Part shown: in pieces, positions 1 to 5,960 of the stretch | Layout: each line of letters begins with the position of its first letter | Numbering within the stretch: position 1 is the stretch's first letter | Assembly (NCBI GenBank): GCA_964354135.1 | Contig: CAYGZA010000338.1 | Location: 1 to 6,928 of the forward strand | DNA: 6,928 nucleotides | From: CAYGZA01 sp964354135 | GTDB lineage: Bacteria; Planctomycetota; Planctomycetia; Pirellulales; Thermoguttaceae | Direction: 5' to 3' | Position numbers and translations under genes: made by a program | Notes under the pieces: model-generated | What the model saw: the letters and a program-made list of their open reading frames with translations, nothing else | What the model was told of the DNA's origin: nothing | Databases searched by the model: none

Positions 1-1303
1 CGGCGCCCCAGTTGAGGAACAGGCGCCGCGCGTCGGGCACGCTCTGGGTGAACTGGGTGCGGCAGGCCAGCGGGCTGCGGCTGGTCTCGATGATCTTGCC
101 GGGGACGATCAGCATCTTGTCGAGATCGACCAGCTTGGCGCAGGTGACCGGTTGCCCGACCCGGTTCTCGACCTCCACGGCGACGCCGCCGCGGCTGTCG
201 GTCTGGGTGCGGATGCGGAACGGCAGCCGCTTTCCGCCCGGGCCGTCCATCTTCGTCGCCGAGGTGCAGTGGAAGTGGATCATGGCGTTCTTGGCGGTGT
301 CGATCACCGGATCGGTGATGAAGCCGGGCACGCGGAACGCATAGGCGAAGATGAGCATGGTGAGCGTCGAGTCGATGTCCCCTTCGCACGCGCCGACAAA
401 CCCCAGGTCGTTCAGCTTGCTGAAGGTGAGGCAGCCGCGGGGGTTGCCCATGCAGGCCCGGCTGCAAACCGCCTGAGCCCTCTCCTGGATCATAAGCTCT
501 CTGGTCGCGAGGAAGAGCTTGGCCGATTCGATGATCTCCGGCACCTTGGGCTCGACGATCTCTCGGGCCTGGGTGATCCAGTACTGCTCGGCCTCCTCCT
601 GGGCGGCCTTCGGATCGATGGACCGGAGGATCTCCATGAGCCTCGCGTTCGGAACGACCACCAAGTCTGCGCCGAGCTTCTTCTTGACCTCCTCAGGCTT
701 GCAGGCGGCGGGGGTTCCGTTGGGGCCGTCCACGGCGAGGATCCGCGTCTTTTGCATCCAGGCCGGGGCCCGCAGGAGGCCGACCACCTTCTCGATCTCT
801 CCCCAATTGCTGGTAGGCAGGAGGACGACCTTCTTGCCCTGCTTGTGCCATTGGGGGAAATACATCCATCCGTGGCCGCTGAAGGGCTGCGAGAAGAGGG
901 CGGTGGGCAGGCCGACGTCGATGAGCCTGCCGAGCACCGGCGCGTCGCCCCCGTGGCCGGAAAGGTGGATGATGAGGAGGGCGTCGGCGTTCTTGAGCTT
1001 CGCCGCCACCTGGCCCACCTCGGCCGGCGGGACCAGGTCGCCGCCGACGAACTTCACGTCGCCGAGCTTCGTTTCCAGCTCCGCGAAGCACTTGTCGAAC
1101 TTGGCGAGCTCCTCGGTGGGGCGGGTGAGGTAGGCGTCGCCGGTGCGGCCGGCAAAGACCTTGTAGATCTTCGCCGGGGGCAGCTTGGGCCAGGATTCGC
1201 CCTGGCCGGCTACCGCGACGTCGGCCGCCAGGTGCGCCGCCAAGAGCGCGCCGCCCGCCGCGGTGGTTTCAAGGAACTGTCGTCGGCTGAACAAGTCACT
1301 CAT
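1..1303 (-). CDS. Tat-exported L-fucose isomerase-like protein (3' end outside window)
   Basis: The reading frame is open from ATG at 1303 to the left edge (434 codons, no stop). AAGGAG at 1310-1315, six bases upstream, fixes the start. Residues 1-32 form a twin-arginine signal (SRRQFL at 6-11, Ala/Leu-rich core, AVA before G33), so the folded product is probably exported. The rest resembles the L-fucose/L-arabinose isomerase fold: an N-terminal alpha/beta part and a segment ACEGDID around E307, followed by ITDP with D331 and an HFHC motif at 343-346. The E307 to D331 spacing of 24 equals that of metal ligands Glu337 and Asp361 in E. coli FucI; the equivalent of His528 would lie beyond the window. 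FucI itself is cytoplasmic and about 590 residues, so export is unusual. A role in aldose-ketose isomerisation of fucose-like sugars is inferred; the substrate is unknown, and it could be a non-catalytic relative. The family call is fairly secure. Confidence 0.85.
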   Translation of the reverse strand, partial: MSDLFSRRQFLETTAAGGALLAAHLAADVAVAGQGESWPKLPPAKIYKVFAGRTGDAYLTRPTEELAKFDKCFAELETKLGDVKFVGGDLVPPAEVGQVAAKLKNADALLIIHLSGHGGDAPVLGRLIDVGLPTALFSQPFSGHGWMYFPQWHKQGKKVVLLPTSNWGEIEKVVGLLRAPAWMQKTRILAVDGPNGTPAACKPEEVKKKLGADLVVVPNARLMEILRSIDPKAAQEEAEQYWITQAREIVEPKVPEIIESAKLFLATRELMIQERAQAVCSRACMGNPRGCLTFSKLNDLGFVGACEGDIDSTLTMLIFAYAFRVPGFITDPVIDTAKNAMIHFHCTSATKMDGPGGKRLPFRIRTQTDSRGGVAVEVENRVGQPVTCAKLVDLDKMLIVPGKIIETSRSPLACRTQFTQSVPDARRLFLNWGA

Positions 1304-1381
1304 GATCGGCTCCTTGTGTGAGAGGATGATCTTGCCGGACTGTTGCGACCGCAACCGTTCGTGCAGCATCGAGGACTCGTG

Positions 1382-1422
1382 GTCTCCGTCAGAACCCGGT
1401 TCAGGGGTTCACCAACGGAGAT
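1382..1422 (-). promoter_or_regulatory. Two-tier stem-loop in the isomerase-like gene 5' leader
   Basis: An outer stem pairs CTCCGT (1384-1389) with ACGGAG (1415-1420) and can extend by two pairs, one of them G-T. An inner stem pairs GAACCC (1392-1397) with GGGTTC (1405-1410) around a 7-base loop. A smaller palindrome, GAACC-C-GGTTC (1392-1402), overlaps it and could instead be a protein operator. The element ends about 78 bases before the ATG at 1303. The pairing is seen; a regulatory role is inference. Confidence 0.35.
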
Positions 1423-1423
1423 C

Positions 1424-1449
1424 TTGACGGCGGCCGAAGCCGGCGTCAA
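1424..1449 (-). promoter_or_regulatory. Hairpin with a UUCG tetraloop in the isomerase-like gene leader
   Basis: On the minus strand TTGACG pairs with CGTCAA, and inside it CGGC-TTCG-GCCG forms a classic stable UUCG tetraloop. A single C-C mismatch separates the two stems. The tetraloop is only correct on the minus strand, matching the direction of the downstream gene. No U-tract follows, so it is not an ordinary terminator. It lies one base from the 1382-1422 element, giving a tandem structured leader. Function is unknown. Confidence 0.4.
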
Positions 1450-1760
1450 TCGCCCCGCGGGAGTTCTGCCGCCGGAAGGCCGGGAACTTGCACGCCCAAT
1501 GCGACTTTGCCGCGCCGCGCGACTGGAAAAACGCGCGAGACCTTGCGGGCAGCACGCAGCGGCGCCCATTCTTGCCGGACCGCCATAGGCCGCACGCCGG
1601 GCCCGCCGTCCTGGGGTTTTTTGCCGGAAAGCAGCGCCCGGAGCCGGCATGTCAGGGCCACGCGGGCTAGAGTTCAAAAGAGCGTAATCATTCTCGTAAG
1701 GAATCGGGCGACTCGCGGCAAGGAGGAATGAGGATGCAAGACCCACCGAACCAGACGGCG

Positions 1761-1785
1761 TGAGGGGCGGGTGGTCCGCCCCTCA
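1761..1785. other. Perfect 10-bp hairpin of unknown role
   Basis: TGAGGGGCGG (1761-1770) and CCGCCCCTCA (1776-1785) are perfect inverted repeats around the 5-base loop GTGGT. Neither side has a T-tract, so intrinsic termination is not indicated for either strand. It sits downstream of the greA terminator. On the plus strand it begins at the stop codon of an 11-codon ORF with a strong Shine-Dalgarno. It may be a dispersed repeat, a back-up terminator or an RNA processing site. Confidence 0.4.
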
Positions 1786-1847
1786 CATGGCAACAGACGG
1801 TTTCATGGAGAAAAGCGAAAGCGTACGAACCTGATCGATGAACCGAA

Positions 1848-1880
1848 GAAACCCGCCCCGCCCGTTGCGGAGCGGGTTTC
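1848..1880 (-). terminator. Rho-independent terminator of greA
   Basis: GAAACCCGC (1848-1856) and GCGGGTTTC (1872-1880) form a 9-bp stem. On the minus strand the stem runs directly into TTTCTTCGGTT, a moderate U-rich tail. It lies about 100 bases beyond the greA stop codon. The A/T steps at the stem foot also allow weak termination from the other strand. Confidence 0.65.
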
Positions 1881-1890
1881 GCCGTTTCTT

Positions 1891-1908
1891 GCGGCAAGGG
1901 CTTGCCGC
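1891..1908. other. Short perfect hairpin between greA and its terminator
   Basis: GCGGCAA (1891-1897) and TTGCCGC (1902-1908) are perfect inverted repeats around a 4-base loop. It lies about 70 bases past the greA stop and just upstream of the terminator in the greA direction, so the greA 3' untranslated region would end in two successive hairpins. There is no adjacent T-tract. It may protect the 3' end or assist termination; this is inference. Confidence 0.35.
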
Positions 1909-1978
1909 CCTCGCGGCCGGAGCACCCCGGCACGATGACGGGCGCCAAATCGCGCGGCAAGTTTCCCACCTCGCGGCC

Positions 1979-2461
1979 CTATTGGCCGGGGTAACGGATC
2001 TCCAGGATCTCAAACCGCGTGATTCCCTGGGGCACCTGGATCTCGACGCGGTCGCCGACCTTCTTGCCCACGAGCCCTTGGGCCAAGGGACTGGTCACGA
2101 GGATCTTTCCGGCGGCGTAATCTTCCTCCCCGGCCCCGACCAAGGTGAATTCTTCCTCGTCGCCCAGGTCGAGGTCCTTGACCACGACGGTGGCCCCGAA
2201 GGCAACCTCATCCTTCTGCACCCGGGAGGGATCGAGAATCACGGCGCGGCTCAGCTTGTCGCGGAGCACGTTTACCCGGGCCCGGAGGAGCTCCAGGCTT
2301 TCGCGGGCGCCTTCGTACTCCGCGTTCTCGGTAAGGTCGCCCTCGGATCGGGCCTTGCCGACGCGATCCTCCATCTCGGGCATCTGGACGTTTCGCATCT
2401 GGTCCAACTCCGCCTTGAGCTTGTCGTAGCCGGCCCGCGTCATCGGGATTCGATCCGACAT
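1979..2461 (-). CDS. greA: Transcription elongation factor GreA
   Basis: 160 residues, the usual GreA length (E. coli 158). GreA enters the RNA polymerase secondary channel and stimulates cleavage of backtracked transcripts. Residues 1-77 form the N-terminal coiled coil, with the signature SEGDLTENAEYEGARE at 39-54; D42 and E45 match the tip acidic residues D41 and E44 of E. coli GreA that help hold the catalytic magnesium. Residues from about 84 form the FKBP-like domain with the typical SPLAQGLVGKKVGDRVEI stretch. Start: ATG at 2461 begins MSDRIPMTRAGYDKL, where family members begin, and CAGGAG at 2470-2475 sits eight bases upstream. The frame stays open further upstream, but that extension has no GreA character. 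The gene is 177 bases downstream of the cold-shock gene and followed by a terminator, so it may have its own promoter. Identity is nearly certain. Confidence 0.97.
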   Translation of the reverse strand: MSDRIPMTRAGYDKLKAELDQMRNVQMPEMEDRVGKARSEGDLTENAEYEGARESLELLRARVNVLRDKLSRAVILDPSRVQKDEVAFGATVVVKDLDLGDEEEFTLVGAGEEDYAAGKILVTSPLAQGLVGKKVGDRVEIQVPQGITRFEILEIRYPGQ

Positions 2462-2480
2462 CAATTCAACTCCTGACAGA

Positions 2481-2564
2481 GGAGGGCGGGGTTCCTGCCG
2501 AGTCGGGCAGAAGACGCCAACTTGGCGACCAGAAGTGTGGCTCGGCGGGAGCCTCGCCCTCCCG
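2481..2564. repeat. Foldable GC-rich dispersed-type repeat upstream of greA
   Basis: The core at 2539-2564 starts GGCTCGGCGGGAGCC and continues into CTCGCCCTCCCG. It can form several mutually exclusive stems: GGCTC with GAGCC, GGCG with CGCC, and GGGAG with CTCCC. A longer-range pairing joins GGAGGGCG (2481-2488) to CGCCCTCC (2555-2562), enclosing CTGCC/GGCAG and the palindrome at 2515-2527. From memory, this core is like short repeats scattered in planctomycete intergenic regions. Only one copy is in the window, so dispersal is unproven. Confidence 0.4.
2515..2527. promoter_or_regulatory. 13-base palindrome in the greA leader
   Basis: CGCCAA-C-TTGGCG is perfect about its centre base and lies 54-66 bases upstream of the greA ATG. 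The loop is too small for a good RNA hairpin, so a dimeric DNA-binding protein site is the more natural reading. No regulator is identifiable here, and in a GC-rich spacer chance remains possible. Confidence 0.25.
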
Positions 2565-2638
2565 GAATCACGAAACGTCATCCAGCCCGATTCGCTCGAT
2601 GCGCGTCTTGAGTGCCGGTGCAACGGCCCGCATCGGCG

Positions 2639-2875
2639 TCAAGATCCCGGCTCGCCCCCGTCCTGAGCCGGCTTGACCGAGGCCGCCCGAGGCCCCTTTC
2701 CCGTCCGCTGGGTTTCTCCCTCCGCCAACTCGTACTGGACGGTTTCCCCTTCCTTCAGGTCGTCAAACGGCTTGTCGATCACTGAGGAATGATGAAAGAA
2801 GATGTCCTCCGGGTTCCCTGCAATGAACCCAAAACCACGATCCGACACGATCTTTTTGATCACCCCTTTCGGCAT
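2639..2875 (-). CDS. Cold-shock-domain nucleic-acid-binding protein
   Basis: 78 residues, close to the CspA size of about 70. Cold-shock domains are five-stranded OB folds that bind single-stranded RNA or DNA and act as RNA chaperones in the cytoplasm. RNP1 is seen as DRGFGFI and RNP2 as DIFFHHSSV, the usual VFVHFS position with a second His. The N-terminus MPKGVIKKIVSDRGFGFI matches family starts; ATG at 2875 follows GGGAGGAG (2884-2891) at an 8-base spacing. A longer in-frame start at 2929 adds 18 residues with no family character. The last 20 or so residues are a charged, flexible tail (ETQRTGKGPRAASVKPAQDG) beyond the core fold. It lies in a spacer of several hundred bases and is probably a separate transcript, with a stem-loop 75-105 bases upstream. 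The family is certain, but whether it is cold-induced cannot be told. Confidence 0.93.
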   Translation of the reverse strand: MPKGVIKKIVSDRGFGFIAGNPEDIFFHHSSVIDKPFDDLKEGETVQYELAEGETQRTGKGPRAASVKPAQDGGEPGS

Positions 2876-2950
2876 CGCAACGACTCCTCCCAGCTCGCGA
2901 CCCACGTAGCGGCATCCGCTCAACGCCACTCGCTTCCTTTGGGATGAGTC

Positions 2951-2981
2951 GCTGCCGGCCTCCTATCTATCGCCGGCCAGC
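2951..2981 (-). promoter_or_regulatory. Stem-loop upstream of the cold-shock gene
   Basis: On the minus strand GCTG-g-CCGGC pairs with GCCGG-CAGC, nine pairs with one bulged G, around a loop containing GATAGATAGGAG. The loop carries a purine-rich AGGAG. Cold-shock genes often have long structured 5' leaders that act as thermosensors, so a leader role is reasonable, but the transcription start is unknown and a terminator or dispersed repeat is also possible. Confidence 0.3.
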
Positions 2982-3120
2982 AGTGGATGCCGCTTGAGGT
3001 ACGCGAGCCGGAAACGATTGCCCGAACGAATGTCGCGAGCCGGCCAGGCAGCGGTTCTCACCCCGGAAGCCTACTAGAGTCACGTGTACGATAGCGTGCT
3101 GCGGCGGCGGAATGCAAGCC

Positions 3121-3142
3121 CCCCGGGTCAGAATGCCCGGGG
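3121..3142 (-). terminator. Hairpin downstream of the barrel gene pair
   Basis: CCCCGGG (3121-3127) and CCCGGGG (3136-3142) form a perfect 7-bp stem with an 8-base loop. It is the second of two hairpins about 90-110 bases past the stop at 3233. No U-tract follows, so it may help stabilise the 3' end rather than terminate by itself. Confidence 0.3.
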
Positions 3143-3151
3143 ACCGCGATA

Positions 3152-3166
3152 ACCCGCTAGACGGGT
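3152..3166 (-). terminator. Weak terminator-like hairpin after the downstream barrel gene
   Basis: ACCCG (3152-3156) and CGGGT (3162-3166) pair around CTAGA. On the minus strand the stem continues into TTATCG, a short U-rich tail. It lies 67 bases past the stop codon at 3233. The stem is short, so this is a weak candidate. Confidence 0.35.
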
Positions 3167-3232
3167 CTTGCGGGGGATGAACGGTGGTCCGCCGGCACCC
3201 CAGACCGCCCGGGTGTGTGCCGGCGCTGCCCC

Positions 3233-4468
3233 TCAATACCTGGCCCCGGCCCGGATCATGACGGTGTCGGCCGGCTCGACGTCGGGGCCGCCGCTTTGGA
3301 ATTCAAGCTTGCGGCCGAAGACGTAGCCCATCTCAATCTGGGCACTGAGCCCGCCGAGCACCTTGCGCTCGACCCCGAGGATGACCCGATAGTCGCGGTA
3401 GGCGATCACGTCGTCGAAGGCCGTGCTGCGGCGGACCGCCCAGGCCCCGCCCCCGAATTCCCCGGCAAGGTAGACCCAGTCTTCCACGCCCTCGCCGGGC
3501 AGTCCGCAGGCGGGCAGCCGCCGGGCAATTCGCGGCCGCGGGACCACCAGGTCGAAGGCGGTTTGGTCGTTGGGCTTCCAGACCAGGCCGCCGATCGGCA
3601 GGAACTTGACGTCCTCGCGATCCAAGTACGACAGGCCGAGGACGAGCCGACTCGCCGGGCCCAACGCGTACGACGCGGCCCCGTAGCCGCTGATCCGCAG
3701 GGCATCGCGGGACCCGTGCTGGAGATCACTATACCATCCGGGAGTCACGCCCAGGTCGACGCCGAGCCTGGGGCCGATCTGGCCCATCCAGCGGAACTGG
3801 GTGTAGGCGTCATACACCTCGCCTGGAAGATCGATTCCCAGGGCCCCCTCGAAAAAATGGACCCCAAACCCCGGAGTGACCACGAGGGGAGAGGTGCGAC
3901 TAGGGCAGGCGAAGCCGAAGTCGCCCCATAACTCCAGGTCGACCATTCCGAAGTCCTCCGCCTTGCGCCCCTCGGCAAGCCACGTGGATTGGAAGACCGC
4001 TTTCTGAAAGACGCCGGGCCGCGCCCCGGGCGCAAGCGTGGGCTCGGCAGACGAGATGTCGATGGCCTCCGGCTGCGTTTGCTCCCGCCCCGCCCATTGG
4101 CTCCCCAATCGCCGCGGGTCGACGTATCGGGGTTCCCAGTCGGGGACTTGGTACTGCGGGGGGACGTCCTGGTAGGAAAGGGCCCCGGGACCGCCGGGGA
4201 GTTGCTCGATCCCGCCGGGCGATTCCTCAGCCCCGCCGTTCCGTGCCTTGACCCCGCCGGGCAACTCCTCGGGACCGCGAGGGAATTCCTCGATCCCGCC
4301 GGTTTGCCGCACGGCCCCGGGAGACTCTTCCCTCGCGTAGGCTTCCCAAGGCATGTCCTCCGCGGGCGACACGGGCGGAAGGCCGCGGACCTGGGCTCCC
4401 GCAAGCGCCGTGCTCAAGCACACCGCCACGACCACCGCACAGAAGCCGATTCTCGCCGACTGCGTCAT
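3233..4468 (-). CDS. Exported predicted outer-membrane beta-barrel protein (downstream paralogue)
   Basis: 411 residues. Residues 1-25 are a Sec signal peptide (R6, hydrophobic 7-18, ALAGA before Q26), which decides the start at ATG 4468; an in-frame start at 4582 would put 38 unrelated residues before it. There is no good Shine-Dalgarno, and the ATG lies 7 bases beyond the stop of the gene upstream, so translational coupling is likely. Residues 57-98 are six heptapeptides of type GGIEEFP, acidic and Gly/Pro-rich. Residues 154-411 are rich in alternating polar/hydrophobic strands and aromatic residues, share LVVTPGF, YSDL, LDREDVKFLP and GEFGGGAWAVRR with the neighbour, and end in Tyr, as outer-membrane barrel C-termini often do. 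It may be a pore or structural envelope protein; substrate and function are unknown. Planctomycetes carry many families of predicted barrel porins and I cannot name the exact one. Confidence 0.82.
   Translation of the reverse strand: MTQSARIGFCAVVVAVCLSTALAGAQVRGLPPVSPAEDMPWEAYAREESPGAVRQTGGIEEFPRGPEELPGGVKARNGGAEESPGGIEQLPGGPGALSYQDVPPQYQVPDWEPRYVDPRRLGSQWAGREQTQPEAIDISSAEPTLAPGARPGVFQKAVFQSTWLAEGRKAEDFGMVDLELWGDFGFACPSRTSPLVVTPGFGVHFFEGALGIDLPGEVYDAYTQFRWMGQIGPRLGVDLGVTPGWYSDLQHGSRDALRISGYGAASYALGPASRLVLGLSYLDREDVKFLPIGGLVWKPNDQTAFDLVVPRPRIARRLPACGLPGEGVEDWVYLAGEFGGGAWAVRRSTAFDDVIAYRDYRVILGVERKVLGGLSAQIEMGYVFGRKLEFQSGGPDVEPADTVMIRAGARY
4175..4300 (-). repeat. Six 21-bp units encoding Gly/Glu/Pro heptapeptides
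   Basis: Residues 57-98 of the downstream barrel protein are GGIEEFP, RGPEELP, GGVKARN, GGAEESP, GGIEQLP, GGPGALS. The units keep exact 7-residue phase but have diverged at many positions. Two earlier, weaker units may extend it to residue 43 (YAREESP, GAVRQTG). The repeat forms an acidic, probably disordered linker between signal peptide and barrel. Confidence 0.75.
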
Positions 4469-4475
4469 GGGTAAG

Positions 4476-5960
4476 TCAATAGGATACGCCGGCCCCCAGG
4501 AACACGGTGGCGTTGGGGCGGAAGTTGTCGGCCGGCGAGTGTACGTAAAGGATCTCGCGGTCGAAGGCCAACCCCGCTTCAAAGAACCCGCCCAGCCCGC
4601 CGGAACGCTGGAACTCCAACCCCACGGCCACGCGGAGGTCGTTGTAGTCGATCGAGTCGATCGAGCCGTCCATGCGCTTCACGGTCCACGCCCCGCCGCC
4701 GTACTCGCCGCGGACGTAGCCCCACCAATCGGCCGTGCCGATGGTCGTGAAGCGCCTGGCCAGTTTGGGATTGGGGAAGAGGATTTCGAATCGGGTATCG
4801 CTGCTCGGGGTCCAGACGATGCCGCCGGCGGGCAGGAGCTTGACCCGGTTGCGGTCCAAGAACACCACCCCGGCCTTGACCTGAAAACTCGGCGAAAACG
4901 ACAGGACCGCCAGCCCGCGGCCCTGAATCCGGATGCTCTGCGTAACCACCTTGCTGAAGTCGGAATAGACGCCCACGCGGGCCCCCAATTCGCCGCCCAG
5001 CCAGGGCGTGACCTGGGGATTCCATGCGGCGTCCAAGTAGGCGTCGAATGCCCTGGGGGGCAGGTCGGCCGAAGGGTCCGCCGGGTTGAGGCTCGTCGAG
5101 TGCGGCCCGTCCCACAAGTGGACCGCAAACCCCGGGGTCACCAGAAGCGGCGTCTGTTGGTTGTAGAAGAACGGAAAGGCAAACGTGGCGTTGATATCCG
5201 AGTCGTTTGTGCCGAATTCCTCGGCGCCCTGACCCGCCAGCCAATGGTGCTCCAGGCGGATCTTCTGCAAGGCCCGGGTCATGAGAGGCCCTGTTCCAAG
5301 CAAAGACCCGGCCCCCGGTTGCGTGAACGGGTCGGTCGGGAACAGCGGCTGGGTCTGCATTCCCGGCGGCGCGTAGGGGTCGAACGAAGGCGACGGTTGA
5401 ATGGTTCCCTGGAAGGTCGCGGGCGGCGCCGGCGCGAAGCCCGGGGCTCCGCTCGGGCCAAGGGCAGGTCCCGGACCAAGGACCGGGCCCGGTAGGATTC
5501 CCCGCGGCGCCAGCGCCGGGGCCCCTCCGGGCGCCAACGCAGGGGCTGCTCCAGGCGCCAGGGCGGGGGCACCGGCCGGCCCTAAGGCCGGTGTCCCGCT
5601 GGGCGCATACACCGAAGCACCGCCGGGTGCGAAGGCCGGCGCCCCGCCGGACGAATAAGCTGGGGGACTGCCTGTCGCGAAGGGTGCGCTGCTGGGCACC
5701 CACCCAGGAAAACTTCCGGGCGCCGCCGCGGGGGCGAAGGTGGACGGGGGCGTGGAACTCGGCACAAACCCCGGGGTGCCTGTCGGCGGTAGAAGCATGC
5801 CCGTAGTCGGGGCTGCCGCGGTCGGTGCTGCCATAGCCGGGGGAGCGCCGTCGGCTGCAACGGGCGTGGGGAACTGGACCCGCTGGCCCAAGGCCGAGGC
5901 AGGCGCCAATAGCAGGAGTGCGGCTGCCATGCCGCACCGAAGGCCTGGGGAGTTCGCCAC
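4476..5960 (-). CDS. Exported predicted outer-membrane beta-barrel protein with Ala/Pro/Gly linker (upstream paralogue)
   Basis: 494 residues from a GTG at 5960. This start gives a signal peptide with R8 and hydrophobic 11-21, ending ASALG before Q26; ATG at 5930 would leave no positive n-region, and the open frame up to TTG 6140 reads through dispersed repeats rather than protein. The Shine-Dalgarno is weak, so the start is uncertain. Residues 26-230 are an Ala/Pro/Gly/Ser-rich, probably extended linker, with a tandem octapeptide block at 105-152. Residues 232-494 are the predicted barrel: LLVTPGFAVHLWDG, YSDF, FLDRNRVKLLPAGGIVW, RGEYGGGAWTVKR and C-terminal GVSY, all paralleled in the next gene. 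The pair probably arose by tandem duplication and form an operon. The likely location is the outer membrane, with the linker in the periplasm. The transported substrate, if any, is unknown. Confidence 0.82.
   Translation of the reverse strand: MANSPGLRCGMAAALLLLAPASALGQRVQFPTPVAADGAPPAMAAPTAAAPTTGMLLPPTGTPGFVPSSTPPSTFAPAAAPGSFPGWVPSSAPFATGSPPAYSSGGAPAFAPGGASVYAPSGTPALGPAGAPALAPGAAPALAPGGAPALAPRGILPGPVLGPGPALGPSGAPGFAPAPPATFQGTIQPSPSFDPYAPPGMQTQPLFPTDPFTQPGAGSLLGTGPLMTRALQKIRLEHHWLAGQGAEEFGTNDSDINATFAFPFFYNQQTPLLVTPGFAVHLWDGPHSTSLNPADPSADLPPRAFDAYLDAAWNPQVTPWLGGELGARVGVYSDFSKVVTQSIRIQGRGLAVLSFSPSFQVKAGVVFLDRNRVKLLPAGGIVWTPSSDTRFEILFPNPKLARRFTTIGTADWWGYVRGEYGGGAWTVKRMDGSIDSIDYNDLRVAVGLEFQRSGGLGGFFEAGLAFDREILYVHSPADNFRPNATVFLGAGVSY
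5505..5648 (-). repeat. Six 24-bp units encoding Ala/Pro/Gly octapeptides
   Basis: Residues 105-152 read GGAPAFAP, GGASVYAP, SGTPALGP, AGAPALAP, GAAPALAP, GGAPALAP. Isolated further units occur on both sides (TGTPGFVP at 60-67 and SGAPGFAP at 170-177). The units share phase and an xGxPxxxP core, consistent with a polyproline-like spacer. Such DNA may change copy number by slippage. Confidence 0.8.

Larger units (their letters stand above)
1304..1978. other. Non-coding spacer between greA and the isomerase-like gene
   Basis: This 675-base spacer holds the greA terminator (1848-1880), a second hairpin (1891-1908), a perfect hairpin at 1761-1785, and two adjacent stem-loops (1424-1449 and 1382-1422) upstream of the isomerase-like gene. 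Several frames are open here, but their translations are Arg/Ala/Pro/Ser-rich, have no recognisable domain and mostly lack ribosome binding sites, so I read them as GC-driven noise. I could not pick out a convincing -35/-10 pair for the downstream gene. Confidence 0.6.
2876..3232. other. Non-coding spacer upstream of the cold-shock gene
   Basis: The 357 bases hold the cold-shock gene's ribosome binding site, a bulged stem-loop (2951-2981) and two hairpins (3121-3142 and 3152-3166) that probably end the barrel operon. A CACGTG palindrome occurs near 3082 within TCACGTGTAC. The 89-codon minus-strand frame across this stretch has no domain and no family resemblance, so I do not call it. No clear promoter was identified, although one for the cold-shock gene must lie here or further upstream. 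Confidence 0.55.

Noticed and set aside
152..1321. 389-codon plus-strand open frame opposite the isomerase-like gene
   Set aside because: Its translation is Asp/Glu/Arg/Gly/Leu low-complexity with no domain. It lies exactly antisense to a gene with a Tat signal, conserved metal motif and good ribosome site. High GC alone keeps this antisense frame open.
1610..1640. Plus-strand terminator at the T6 run near 1618-1623
   Set aside because: The upstream GC-rich sequence offers only a 3-bp stem next to the T run, and no plus-strand gene precedes it.
1446..1661. 71-codon minus-strand frame (GTG start) as a possible small basic protein
   Set aside because: It has no Shine-Dalgarno, no recognisable domain, and its stop lies inside the UUCG hairpin. 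The composition fits random GC-rich sequence.
1300..1746. 148-codon minus-strand frame upstream of the isomerase-like gene
   Set aside because: It overlaps the isomerase start, has an Arg/Ala/Ser-rich composition and no family resemblance, and runs through several hairpins.
4353..5495. 380-codon plus-strand open frame opposite the barrel genes
   Set aside because: It spans the junction of both barrel genes on the other strand, is Arg/Gly/Glu-rich, and has no signal, motif or ribosome binding site. It is a shadow frame.
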